DNA from: Anaeroplasma bactoclasticum
Lineage (GTDB): Bacteria > Bacillota_I > Bacilli_A > ML615J-28 > CAG-313
DNA: 49,212 nucleotides
NCBI GenBank assembly: GCA_023667245.1
Contig: JAMPAL010000009.1
Location: forward strand, 1-49,212
Direction: 5' to 3'
Of the stretch, positions 24,660-32,496 are shown in pieces. Under the pieces are notes generated by a model. That model had not been told where the DNA came from, ran no database searches, and saw nothing but the letters and a program-made list of their open reading frames with translations. Each line of letters begins with the position of its first letter. Position 1 is the stretch's first letter. The translations under genes and the position numbers were made by a program.

Positions 24660-25838
24660 ATGCAAATGATCAAAGACTTATTTGAAAATTTCTTCAAGCA
24701 AATGGGATTTTTAAATGAGGGTTCATTTGATTTAACAAGTTTTTTACTAAGATTAGTCATGATTTTAGTAGCTTGTGTATTAATCTATCTTGCTATTTCT
24801 AAAGGCTTTGAACCCTATTTATTAATTCCAATTGGAGTAGGTATGCTCCTGGTAAACTTAGCACCTGCTCTTTATAGTGATGGAACAAATGGAGAAGCTA
24901 TGGGTCTATTGTATTCTTTCCATAAAGGTATTGAATGGGAAATTTTCCCACCCCTTATCTTTTTAGGAATTGGTGCAACTACAGACTTTGGCCCACTTAT
25001 TTCAAGACCTAGTAGTTTATTACTTGGTGCTGCCGCTCAATTAGGTATCTTCATTACCTTCTTTGGTGCAATCCTTCTTGGATTCAATGCTCTTGAAGCT
25101 TCATCTATTGGTATTATTGGTGGAGCAGATGGACCTACAGCCATCTTCTTATCGAATAAATTATTGAATGGAGCAGATGGTGGTGCAATGTTGTGTGCAT
25201 CCATTGCTGTGGTAGCTTATTCTTACATGGCTCTTGTTCCTGTGATTCAACCTCCAATTATTAAGGCACTTACAACTAAAGAAGAACGCCAAATCAAGAT
25301 GGTTGAAACAAGAAAAGTATCCAAAAGAGAAAAGATATTGTTCCCAATTGTTGTTATGGTAGTTGTGATTACGCTTATTCCTTCATGTGCTGCTTTAATT
25401 GGTATGCTGATGTTAGGAAATTTAATTAAGGAATCAGGCGTAGTACCAAACTTAGTAGATGCTGCCGCAAAAACATTGCTTTATGCAATTACCATTTTCT
25501 TAGGTCTTGCCGTTGGTGCAACAGCTATGCTTACTGAATTAAATCAAGCTCTTAATTTTGCAAAGATTTTGCTTCTTGGTATGATTGCATTTAGTTTTGC
25601 AACAGCTGGTGGTGTATTAGTTGGTAAATTAATGTGCAAATTATCAAAAGGAAAAATTAATCCAATGATTGGTGCAGCAGGTGTATCAGCGGTTCCTATG
25701 GCTGCTCGTGTAGTACATAAAATTGGTCTTGAAGAAGACAAATCTAATTATCTATTGATGCATGCAATGGGGCCAAATGTTGCTGGTGTAATTGGTAGTG
25801 CTGTAGCAGCAGGATTATTACTTAGTATCTTCGGATAA
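24660..25838 (+). CDS. oadB: Sodium-pumping oxaloacetate decarboxylase beta subunit
   Basis: A 392-residue membrane protein with about nine to eleven helices that decarboxylates carboxybiotin and exports Na+. The family core GIIGGADGPTAIFLSNKL holds the key Asp of the Na+/H+ site. Other conserved parts are IFLGIGATTDFGPLISRP, the second-half AGVSAVPMAARVVHKIG and the end AMGPNVAGVIGSAVAAG. The start ATG 24660 is 6 bases after the carrier stop and has only a weak ribosome site, so translational coupling is likely. ATG 24666 is an alternative. With oadA, the gamma-like gene and the carrier it completes a decarboxylase pump. A terminator follows. Confidence 0.95.
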   Translation: MQMIKDLFENFFKQMGFLNEGSFDLTSFLLRLVMILVACVLIYLAISKGFEPYLLIPIGVGMLLVNLAPALYSDGTNGEAMGLLYSFHKGIEWEIFPPLIFLGIGATTDFGPLISRPSSLLLGAAAQLGIFITFFGAILLGFNALEASSIGIIGGADGPTAIFLSNKLLNGADGGAMLCASIAVVAYSYMALVPVIQPPIIKALTTKEERQIKMVETRKVSKREKILFPIVVMVVVITLIPSCAALIGMLMLGNLIKESGVVPNLVDAAAKTLLYAITIFLGLAVGATAMLTELNQALNFAKILLLGMIAFSFATAGGVLVGKLMCKLSKGKINPMIGAAGVSAVPMAARVVHKIGLEEDKSNYLLMHAMGPNVAGVIGSAVAAGLLLSIFG

Positions 25839-25864
25839 AATAACTCCTATTTTAAATATATATG

Positions 25865-25905
25865 AAATAAAGTGATTCATCTCAATGAACCACTTTATTT
25901 TTTTA
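25865..25905 (+). terminator. Terminator of the oad operon
   Basis: AAATAAAGTGATTCAT (25865-25880) pairs with ATGAACCACTTTATTT (25885-25900), with one mismatch, around CTCA, followed by T residues. Confidence 0.88.
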
Positions 25906-26006
25906 ACCTTTTTTTTAAATATTGCATACAATAAAAAGAGAAAAAAATGATTAACCATTCCTATACAAAATAGGAAAAAATTACAAAGTAAAAAATAAAA
26001 AACATA

Positions 26007-26106
26007 TTTACATATTTGTTTTCATATAGTATAATAACAGTGGTAATTTAAAAATTTAATCAAATAAATAGAGATTAGATTTGCCACTGTATTTTATTGT
26101 TTTTTA
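26007..26106 (+). ncRNA. Candidate small structured RNA with its own promoter
   Basis: TTTACA (26007-26012), 17 bases and TATAAT (26030-26035) predict a start near 26041. ACAGTGG (26037-26043) pairs with CCACTGT (26084-26090). Inside, AATTTAATC can pair with GATTAGATT, and a T-rich stretch ends the element at about 26106. No reading frame fits. It could be a short RNA, or a relay terminator in the 430-base gap between oadB and the surface-fibre locus. Confidence 0.35.
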
Positions 26107-26179
26107 CATCATATGTAGGTAATATTTGAAAAAATAATAAACTATATATTGACAATATTCTTTCATTTATTACAAAAAG

Positions 26180-26241
26180 TTGACATATATGTGAAAAAAT
26201 GATATAATAATTAAGCATATAATAAATGATTATTATATCAT
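26180..26241 (+). promoter_or_regulatory. Strong promoter of the fibre locus with a 13-base inverted repeat
   Basis: TTGACA (26180-26185), 17 bases and TATAAT (26203-26208), with TGA before the -10, make a full consensus promoter. ATGATATAATAAT (26199-26211) spans the -10 and is repeated inverted as ATTATTATATCAT (26229-26241) in the leader. This is either an operator or a 5' mRNA hairpin. AAAAAGGAGA precedes the first gene. Confidence 0.75.
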
Positions 26242-26276
26242 AAAAATTATTCGAATGAAAAAAAAGGAGATTAAAA

Positions 26277-26900
26277 ATGAAAAGAAAAACATTAACACTA
26301 ACTTTAGTTTTGTTATCATGTCTTGCTCTTATTGGTGTAGGTTTTGCATCATGGATCATTTCAGCTAATACAACTAAAGAAGTAGAAGGAAACATTTCAG
26401 TCGATACTGTTACAGATAATCGATTGACTGTCGAAACTGCTTGGAAAGATGATAAAAACTCAGTAGTTTTTGGTTGGAAAAGTGGTACTTATGCAAATAA
26501 TTGGTTAAAAAATACTGATGTAAATTATGCTGAGAATTTAGAAGTTACACTAGTAGTTACACTAAAAGATGTAGAAGGTCACGCTAAAGATGCTGCAACA
26601 AATGGTGTTACAGCAACAATTTCAGGCGATACTTTATACGATACTGCTAAAGGGGCTAATCTTGTAGGTGAGTTACCAACAGCGAGCGTAACAAAAGTAG
26701 AAGGAGAAACTGGTGTTTATCATGTAACATTTACATTTACTTGGGGTAGTGCTTTTAATGGGAAAAACCCTCTTGAATATTATAACAGTCAGTCCTATAC
26801 AGATGAATTAGCTGCACAAGCACAGAATAATTTAAACGCTCTTAATGCTTTAAAAGATTCTAAATTTACTGTTACTTTAACAGTTACACCAGCTGAATAA
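26277..26900 (+). CDS. SipW-dependent secreted protein 1 (TasA/camelysin-like)
   Basis: A 207-residue exported protein. Its N-terminus, a basic start, then TLTLVLLSCLALIGVGFASWIISANTT, has the pattern of SipW-type signal peptides (the small-aromatic FASW just after the hydrophobic core). The mature part is beta-rich and Thr/Val-rich (LEVTLVVTLKD, YHVTFTFTWGSAFNGKNPLEYYN, FTVTLTVTPAE), as in TasA/camelysin fibre subunits. The motif WGSAF-x3-NP-x-EY is shared with the next protein. There is no LPXTG or membrane anchor. It is the first gene after the strong promoter and is followed by the cognate peptidase gene, so a major fibre subunit is a reasonable inference. Confidence 0.75.
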   Translation: MKRKTLTLTLVLLSCLALIGVGFASWIISANTTKEVEGNISVDTVTDNRLTVETAWKDDKNSVVFGWKSGTYANNWLKNTDVNYAENLEVTLVVTLKDVEGHAKDAATNGVTATISGDTLYDTAKGANLVGELPTASVTKVEGETGVYHVTFTFTWGSAFNGKNPLEYYNSQSYTDELAAQAQNNLNALNALKDSKFTVTLTVTPAE

Positions 26901-26923
26901 TTTGGAAAGGAAGTAAAATAAAA

Positions 26924-27628
26924 ATGGCTAAATTAACAAGAAATTCATATAAGAGAAAAATTATTGTTTTTGGATTAATGGTGTTTATGGCAATTGCACT
27001 TGTTTCAACAGGTTTTGCCGCATGGATTATGTCTACTAATGCAAAAGATGAACAAAACGGAAATGTTACAGTTGGAACAGTAACAGATAGTTCTTTAAAA
27101 TTAACAAATGTAGCATTATCAACATCATCAATTATGTTTGAACCCAAAGCAGATGATACTACAGGTCGTGTTCGTTATGATGGCGTGAATGCTGAATCAT
27201 TAGTCATCACTGTAACAGGAAAAGTATCCCCTAAAACTGTTTTAGGCGAATTAACCGTAGAACTTACAATGGATGAAGCAGTAAAAACTGCACTACTTGC
27301 TGCAGAAACTGCAGGCTATATTGTATTACCAGACTGTGCTAAAGGTGCTGTTAAAGTAACTCCAACTGCAGTTGAAGGAAGCGATACTGAAGTAGAATTT
27401 ACATACACAATTGAGTTCAAATGGGGAAGTGCATTTGGCGGTATGAATCCTGGTGAGTATTTTGATACAGAAGAAGCTGGATTAGCAAAGACAGACGAAG
27501 AAGTAAAAACAATGTTAAAAGCACTTCGTACAACTATTTATGGCTTAGCAGCTGATGTAGACGATGCAACACTAGAAGCAGCAGAAGGACCTTCATTTAA
27601 AGTTGTTGTTTCCGCAAAAGCTAATTAA
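26924..27628 (+). CDS. SipW-dependent secreted protein 2 (TasA/camelysin-like)
   Basis: A 234-residue exported protein similar in plan to the upstream one. The signal region IIVFGLMVFMAIALVSTGFAAWIMSTNAKDE is SipW-type, with FAAW in place of FASW. The mature part is beta-rich with NGNVTVGTVTDSSLKL directly after the cleavage zone. Near the C-terminus it has FKWGSAFGGMNPGEYFD, matching the WGSAF-x3-NP-x-EY motif of protein 1. A two-Cys-free acidic tail ends in SAKAN. It starts 23 bases after protein 1 with GGAAAGGAAG as ribosome site. The pair probably arose by duplication and could co-polymerise, as TasA with its partners does. That is inference. Confidence 0.75.
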   Translation: MAKLTRNSYKRKIIVFGLMVFMAIALVSTGFAAWIMSTNAKDEQNGNVTVGTVTDSSLKLTNVALSTSSIMFEPKADDTTGRVRYDGVNAESLVITVTGKVSPKTVLGELTVELTMDEAVKTALLAAETAGYIVLPDCAKGAVKVTPTAVEGSDTEVEFTYTIEFKWGSAFGGMNPGEYFDTEEAGLAKTDEEVKTMLKALRTTIYGLAADVDDATLEAAEGPSFKVVVSAKAN

Positions 27629-27644
27629 TTGAAAATTAAATTAC

Positions 27645-28664
27645 ATGTCTTCAGCTGAAATTATTTCCCTCATAGTTACAGTCATCGGGGTATTTAGTTT
27701 CGCGACAATATTTACAATATTATACAAGTCTTATGCGACTTCACAAATTGCTGAAATCCAATCAGGAAAAAAAGATATTGAAATAATCGATGAAGTAATC
27801 TATGAAAGACAAGAGCACATCAAAAAAAGAAGAAAAATCACTTCGGTGATTCGAAATGTGATTTTCTATCTGGCTTTGGTGATTATTATACCATTATTTA
27901 TATTTTCGCTAATCAACCGCTTTCAACACAATGTAACAATGATTGGTAATAAAACCATTATGGTTGTTGCATCGGGGTCTATGAGTGAGAAAAATAAGGC
28001 TAATTCTTATTTGATAACAAATGACACCCATAGCAAATTGAATTATCAATTTCAAACTTACGATATTATTGTTTTAGAAAAAGTAGAAAAAGCATCTGAT
28101 TTAAGCCGTTATGATGTAATTGCGTTTGTTAATGATGATGGAATCAATGTCATTCATAGAATCAAAGAAATAGAAAATGGAAAATATGAAACACGTGGTG
28201 ATGCCAATGATGCGAGTGATAAATACCACCCAACTTTTGATGATATCATCGGTCGGTATACCGGGAAAAAAATCAATGGTTTGGGTATGTTTATTATGTT
28301 TTTACAATCATATGCTGGTATCATCACGATTGTTTCATTAATCTATTGCTTGTTTATGATTGACTATTTATCTAAAAAAATAAATCAAGCACAAGAAAAT
28401 CGCAGTAAACAACTTGCAGAAGCAATAGATTATAGTAGTGAAGTTGAATTAAAGGCATTAAAAGCGGAATATGTTGAGACAATTTATTATAAGGGCTACG
28501 CTTATCGTTTTGGTGAAGATGGTTTTGTAGATAAAACCGAAATCAAAGATGGCCCATATTTGGAAAAATCAAATGAGACAATCATTAAAGAAGTACAAAA
28601 CAAAGTAACTTCTGAAAAGATTGCAGAAGAAATCGTGATAAAAGACGATAAACCGGGAGAATAA
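27645..28664 (+). CDS. SipW-type signal peptidase I with long C-terminal extension
   Basis: A 339-residue membrane protease of the S26B (archaeal/ER-like) type. It has an N-terminal helix (about 5-27), a basic loop, a second helix (about 68-90), then the catalytic core with VVASGSMS (Ser112) and NVIHRI (His171, in place of the Lys of standard signal peptidase I), GDANDASD and a C-terminal helix (about 213-236). SipW of Bacillus cleaves TasA and TapA, so this enzyme should process the four SipW-like signal peptides of this locus. Beyond the last helix a cytoplasmic tail of about 100 residues (YYKGYAYRFGEDGFVDKTEI and a Lys/Glu-rich end) is unusual for the family. The ribosome site is weak. Confidence 0.88.
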   Translation: MSSAEIISLIVTVIGVFSFATIFTILYKSYATSQIAEIQSGKKDIEIIDEVIYERQEHIKKRRKITSVIRNVIFYLALVIIIPLFIFSLINRFQHNVTMIGNKTIMVVASGSMSEKNKANSYLITNDTHSKLNYQFQTYDIIVLEKVEKASDLSRYDVIAFVNDDGINVIHRIKEIENGKYETRGDANDASDKYHPTFDDIIGRYTGKKINGLGMFIMFLQSYAGIITIVSLIYCLFMIDYLSKKINQAQENRSKQLAEAIDYSSEVELKALKAEYVETIYYKGYAYRFGEDGFVDKTEIKDGPYLEKSNETIIKEVQNKVTSEKIAEEIVIKDDKPGE

Positions 28665-28666
28665 AT

Positions 28667-30463
28667 ATGAGTAAACCCTATTATACAAGAAAGAATTTAA
28701 TTACTATCTCTTTAGCCTTTTTCTATTCTTTCATCTTAATTTTTACAGGGCTTTGTTTGGAAGGATCACATTCGCTTGCCAATAAAAAAAATCCCCTTGC
28801 GCTGATTGCTGGGATGTTGAACTTTAAATCAATTGAATGTGGTGTTTCTGGTTTTGCATGTTTGATACTTGTAGCAATCTATATTATAGTATTTACAGCT
28901 GTATTTTTATATGAAAAACGATATGCCATTGTAAATAATAAAAAACCTTTTAGTGGGAAAATGATTCTTTCTTATGTATTATCGTTTCTTGCTTGTGTGG
29001 TTTTATCAGTAGGTGTAGGTATTTTCATTCAAAGACCACTTACTGCTGAGAATATCGGTAATGTGATGTTATTTTTATGGCAATCTATACTACTTGCTAC
29101 ATGCATTTATGTGCTTTTGTTTGCTTTATTTGGTGGCATATTGATGTTTGTTGTCAACTTTATTTTAGTAGACAAACCGTTTAGAGCATATGATAAGAAT
29201 GAACCCATTACATTTGAGGATGAAACAGAGATTGATGTGACAAGTAATTTTGACTCTATTAATACAACAGGTACATTAAATGGTGTTACAAGTGGACAAG
29301 TTGTGAGTGAGGGGAGTGCCCCATCTGAACAAAGTATCGTTCGTAGCGCAGAAGAATTAGATGATCGTGAAAAAGTATTTCCTGCTCTTTCTATGATGGA
29401 TGCAGAATATGATGGGTATGAAAGAGAGAAAGTGGAAACTGAAAATTATCAATTGAATGATATATGTACACGTTTTAGAAATTATTTGGCCAAAGAGGAA
29501 AAATTGTATTTTGATATAGATACAATTCGATTCTTTGTCAGTGGATTTGGTACAAGTCACTTTATGATTTTAGAAGGGTTAAGTGGTACAGGTAAATCTA
29601 GTTTACCAAGATATTTTGCTAAATTTTTGCACGCAGAATCTTTGTTTATTCCAGTGCAAGCCACATGGAGAGACAAGACTAACTTGATTGGATATTTTAA
29701 TGACTTTGCTAAAACATATACAGAAACAGAATTCTTAACCACATTATATCATGCCAATTATAATCCAGATATGCTTCATTTCTTTGTATTAGATGAAATG
29801 AACATTTCACGTATTGAATATTATTTTGCGGATTTCTTATCCGTCTTAGAATATCCAGAAGCAGATTGGAAATTAAAAATTATGCAATTACCATATAATT
29901 TTATTCCACCTGCTAAATTAGAAGATGGCGTTATCCGTATTCCTAATAACGTATACTTTGTAGGAACTGCAAATAAGGATGATTCTACTTTTACCATTAC
30001 AGATAAAGTATATGACCGTGCGATTACAATTGATTTTGATAATCGCAATCAGCCATTTACTGTAAAAGAAGAAGCTAGTCCAATTCATATCAGTCGTTCC
30101 CATTTAGATACATTATATCATGATGCAAAGACGAATGAAAGTTATCAATTAACATCAGTCGACTATGAAAAATTCCAAACCATTTGTGATTATATTTATG
30201 ATCAATTTGATATTACATTTGGTAACCGTATTTTAAATCAAATTGCTGAACTCGTTCCCGTTTTCGTGGCTTGTGGAGGCAAAAAGGAAGATGCACTAGA
30301 CTTCTTATTATCAAGAAAAGTCATTAGTAAAATTGAAGGACGTTTCGAAGAATATGTAAAAGGTGCATTAAAAGAACTCCTAGGATTGATTCAAAAAACT
30401 TATGGAGTATCTGTACTTAAACGTAGTGAAAAAACAATTCAAAGTTTAATGAGAAGGTTGTAA
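28667..30463 (+). CDS. Membrane-anchored McrB/MoxR-like AAA+ ATPase
   Basis: A 598-residue protein. Four to five hydrophobic helices occupy residues about 10-168. An acidic linker runs to about 260. The AAA+ domain then has Walker A GLSGTGKSS (304-312), ATWRDKTNLIGYFND, Walker B FFVLDEMN (Asp376, Glu377) and a sensor-1 block VYFVGTANKDDST. An arginine-finger-like DKVYDRA segment and a helical lid follow. The ATWRDKTNLIGYFN and NIS sequences are those of McrB-like ATPases, which pair with McrC-like partners such as the next gene. A membrane anchor is not a normal McrB feature. The gene follows the signal peptidase by 2 bases. A restriction role is doubtful here. Confidence 0.82.
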   Translation: MSKPYYTRKNLITISLAFFYSFILIFTGLCLEGSHSLANKKNPLALIAGMLNFKSIECGVSGFACLILVAIYIIVFTAVFLYEKRYAIVNNKKPFSGKMILSYVLSFLACVVLSVGVGIFIQRPLTAENIGNVMLFLWQSILLATCIYVLLFALFGGILMFVVNFILVDKPFRAYDKNEPITFEDETEIDVTSNFDSINTTGTLNGVTSGQVVSEGSAPSEQSIVRSAEELDDREKVFPALSMMDAEYDGYEREKVETENYQLNDICTRFRNYLAKEEKLYFDIDTIRFFVSGFGTSHFMILEGLSGTGKSSLPRYFAKFLHAESLFIPVQATWRDKTNLIGYFNDFAKTYTETEFLTTLYHANYNPDMLHFFVLDEMNISRIEYYFADFLSVLEYPEADWKLKIMQLPYNFIPPAKLEDGVIRIPNNVYFVGTANKDDSTFTITDKVYDRAITIDFDNRNQPFTVKEEASPIHISRSHLDTLYHDAKTNESYQLTSVDYEKFQTICDYIYDQFDITFGNRILNQIAELVPVFVACGGKKEDALDFLLSRKVISKIEGRFEEYVKGALKELLGLIQKTYGVSVLKRSEKTIQSLMRRL

Positions 30464-30467
30464 GATT

Positions 30468-31733
30468 ATGAAAATCATTGAAGAATCACAATTGAAAAAA
30501 ACAATATCACAACTGAATATGTATCAAGAAGAACACAAAAGTATCAAATACTTTTATAAAGATTTAGATGAACTTAAACTAGATTCTTTACAACATTTTT
30601 CTTTTCAACAAGATGCTGATTTCTTCAATGAAGTTTCGTTTATTTTAAGTGTCATTTCTTCTATCATCGCACATCCACATTTAAGCAATAAAGGAGAAGA
30701 CATTATTGTACGGGCAACTACTGCAGGACATTTATCTACGGAATCTTTTCAACAAGTGTTTAAAGATACCCAATTGTGGAAAGAAAAAGACTATGAAATG
30801 GTTCCTGAGTATGTGCATCATTATCAATATACAGATGAATTAAAGATATATGAAAATATATTTATTGGTATGTTGATTCATTTAATTGATGTTGAACTTG
30901 GTAAATATAGTGAATTTTATATGCATATGCTTCCATCACTGAATCAAAATGATGTTGAAATTTCTGAAAACAAAAACATCGAAAATACACTTGTTCGAAT
31001 AGATGATTTACAAAGAAAATTAAGATATATTAAAAATACTTATTTTTATAAAGAAATTTCTAAATGCAATTTATCACTTCGTACAATTCAACCTACCAAC
31101 ATCCTACTAAAGGATCGTTTATATCATTATTGCTTTAAATTTTATCGCAAGTTTATTCAATATGAAGACAAAGATTGTTTACTTGAAGACTTTAGAAAGT
31201 ATTATTTCTTTACTATTCTAAAAGTCTTCAAGGATAATCACTTTGTTTTAGATGAAAAGAAAAGCCAAAAGTATAGTCACTTATGTTTCCTTTTCAAAGA
31301 TTATCAAGTAGAGATTGCTTTAGGAAAAGCACTAACCGATATTGATTTAATTGTTTCACATCATCATGTTGTTGCAAAACATAGCTTGATTCTTCAAACA
31401 GAAAGAGATATTCAAATGCCCGAATTGGAAACAGAAAATGTGCTTCAAACAAATGTGATGACATTATGGAATACATATCAACTCGCACAACCTGATCAAC
31501 CTATTTTTTCTAACCGCATATCAGAGTATGAAATGATTACTGACTGGTTGATGCATAGTATGAAAGAAGTCCAAGCTAAACGAGATATATATAGCAAATA
31601 TTGCCCAGTATGTAAACATAAAAATTTGAACCAAGAAGATGAAGTATACATGTGCCCAGATTGCAAAACGATATACACATTTAAAAAAGATGAAAAAAAG
31701 GATACCATTTGGTTCATTCAATTAAGGAGGTAG
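30468..31733 (+). CDS. McrC/DUF2357-like partner with C-terminal zinc ribbon
   Basis: A 421-residue cytoplasmic protein. The segment YTDELKIYENIFIGMLIHLIDVELGKY (about 118-148) and the helical region with LRTIQPTNILLKDRLYHYCFKFYRKF resemble the N-terminal part of DUF2357 or McrC-like partners of McrB-type ATPases, though similarity is weak. A beta stretch YSHLCFLFKDYQVEIALGKALTDIDLIV is at about 265-290. I do not see a convincing PD-(D/E)XK nuclease motif. Residues 379-399 are a zinc ribbon (C-x2-C and C-x2-C at Cys379, 382, 396, 399) ending in CKTIYTFKK. The gene starts 4 bases after the AAA+ stop. It probably acts as the adaptor or ring partner of that ATPase. Confidence 0.6.
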   Translation: MKIIEESQLKKTISQLNMYQEEHKSIKYFYKDLDELKLDSLQHFSFQQDADFFNEVSFILSVISSIIAHPHLSNKGEDIIVRATTAGHLSTESFQQVFKDTQLWKEKDYEMVPEYVHHYQYTDELKIYENIFIGMLIHLIDVELGKYSEFYMHMLPSLNQNDVEISENKNIENTLVRIDDLQRKLRYIKNTYFYKEISKCNLSLRTIQPTNILLKDRLYHYCFKFYRKFIQYEDKDCLLEDFRKYYFFTILKVFKDNHFVLDEKKSQKYSHLCFLFKDYQVEIALGKALTDIDLIVSHHHVVAKHSLILQTERDIQMPELETENVLQTNVMTLWNTYQLAQPDQPIFSNRISEYEMITDWLMHSMKEVQAKRDIYSKYCPVCKHKNLNQEDEVYMCPDCKTIYTFKKDEKKDTIWFIQLRR

Positions 31734-31737
31734 TTCG

Positions 31738-32493
31738 ATGGAAACACAACATATTCCACAAGAAGAACGAAACAAAATTACAATTTCCATTTCTGACCTA
31801 CATAAATCTTATGGAAAAAAAGATGTTCTGTTAGGACTGAATTTAGAGGTTTATGAAGGTGAATTATTTGGTTTTATCGGTCGTAACGGAATTGGTAAAT
31901 CCACTACAATTGATTGTATGATTGGTTCTAAAAAGTTTTCAAAAGGGAAAATTGCCTTGAAAGACTTTGATATCAAAACCAATCCAATTGAAGCAAAGGC
32001 TTCATTTGGATATGTAGCGAGTGAACCTATTTGCTATGAAGAAATGACTGGATATGACTATTTGGAATTTGTGGCCAGTATTTATGGTTTGAGTGAAGTA
32101 GATTTTAATAAAAATTATAAATATTTGAGTAGTAGACTTCAATTGAAATTAGAAGATTTAACTCATCCTATTTCAGACTATTCACATGGAATGAAACAAA
32201 AATTATGTTTGATAGCGAGTTTACTTCATAGTCCTAAAATTTGGATTTTAGATGAACCAACGGTTGGATTAGATATTATGGCTGTTGAGGAATTAAAGAA
32301 GATGATGCGTGAATATGCCAATCATGGCAATACTGTTTTTGTAACCAGCCATAATATTGAATTAGTTGCTAAAATTTGTGATCGAGTAGCCATTATTAAT
32401 GATGGTAAAGTGGCAGCTTTATATGATTTAAAGAAAAATCCGAACAAACGTTTGCAACTTTCTAAAATTTTTCTTGAAACATATGGGGGTTAG
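31738..32493 (+). CDS. ABC transporter ATP-binding protein
   Basis: A 251-residue ABC-2 type ATPase. Walker A is GRNGIGKSTT (with Ile in place of the usual Ala/Ser), the Q loop is in FGYVASEP, the signature is YSHGMKQKL, Walker B is IWILDEPTVGLD and the switch His is in VTSHNIE. The sequence resembles the CcmA/drug-export group. AAGGAGG serves the ATG, which lies 4 bases after the zinc-ribbon gene. Its partner permease starts 3 bases after its stop. The pair probably moves or helps place a surface component of the locus, and no immunity or lantibiotic gene is beside it. Confidence 0.9.
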   Translation: METQHIPQEERNKITISISDLHKSYGKKDVLLGLNLEVYEGELFGFIGRNGIGKSTTIDCMIGSKKFSKGKIALKDFDIKTNPIEAKASFGYVASEPICYEEMTGYDYLEFVASIYGLSEVDFNKNYKYLSSRLQLKLEDLTHPISDYSHGMKQKLCLIASLLHSPKIWILDEPTVGLDIMAVEELKKMMREYANHGNTVFVTSHNIELVAKICDRVAIINDGKVAALYDLKKNPNKRLQLSKIFLETYGG

Positions 32494-32496
32494 GAT

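Noticed and set aside
28667-31733. A type IV McrBC restriction system
   Set aside because: There is no DNA-recognition domain, the ATPase has membrane helices, the partner shows no nuclease motif, and the pair is embedded in a secretion locus.
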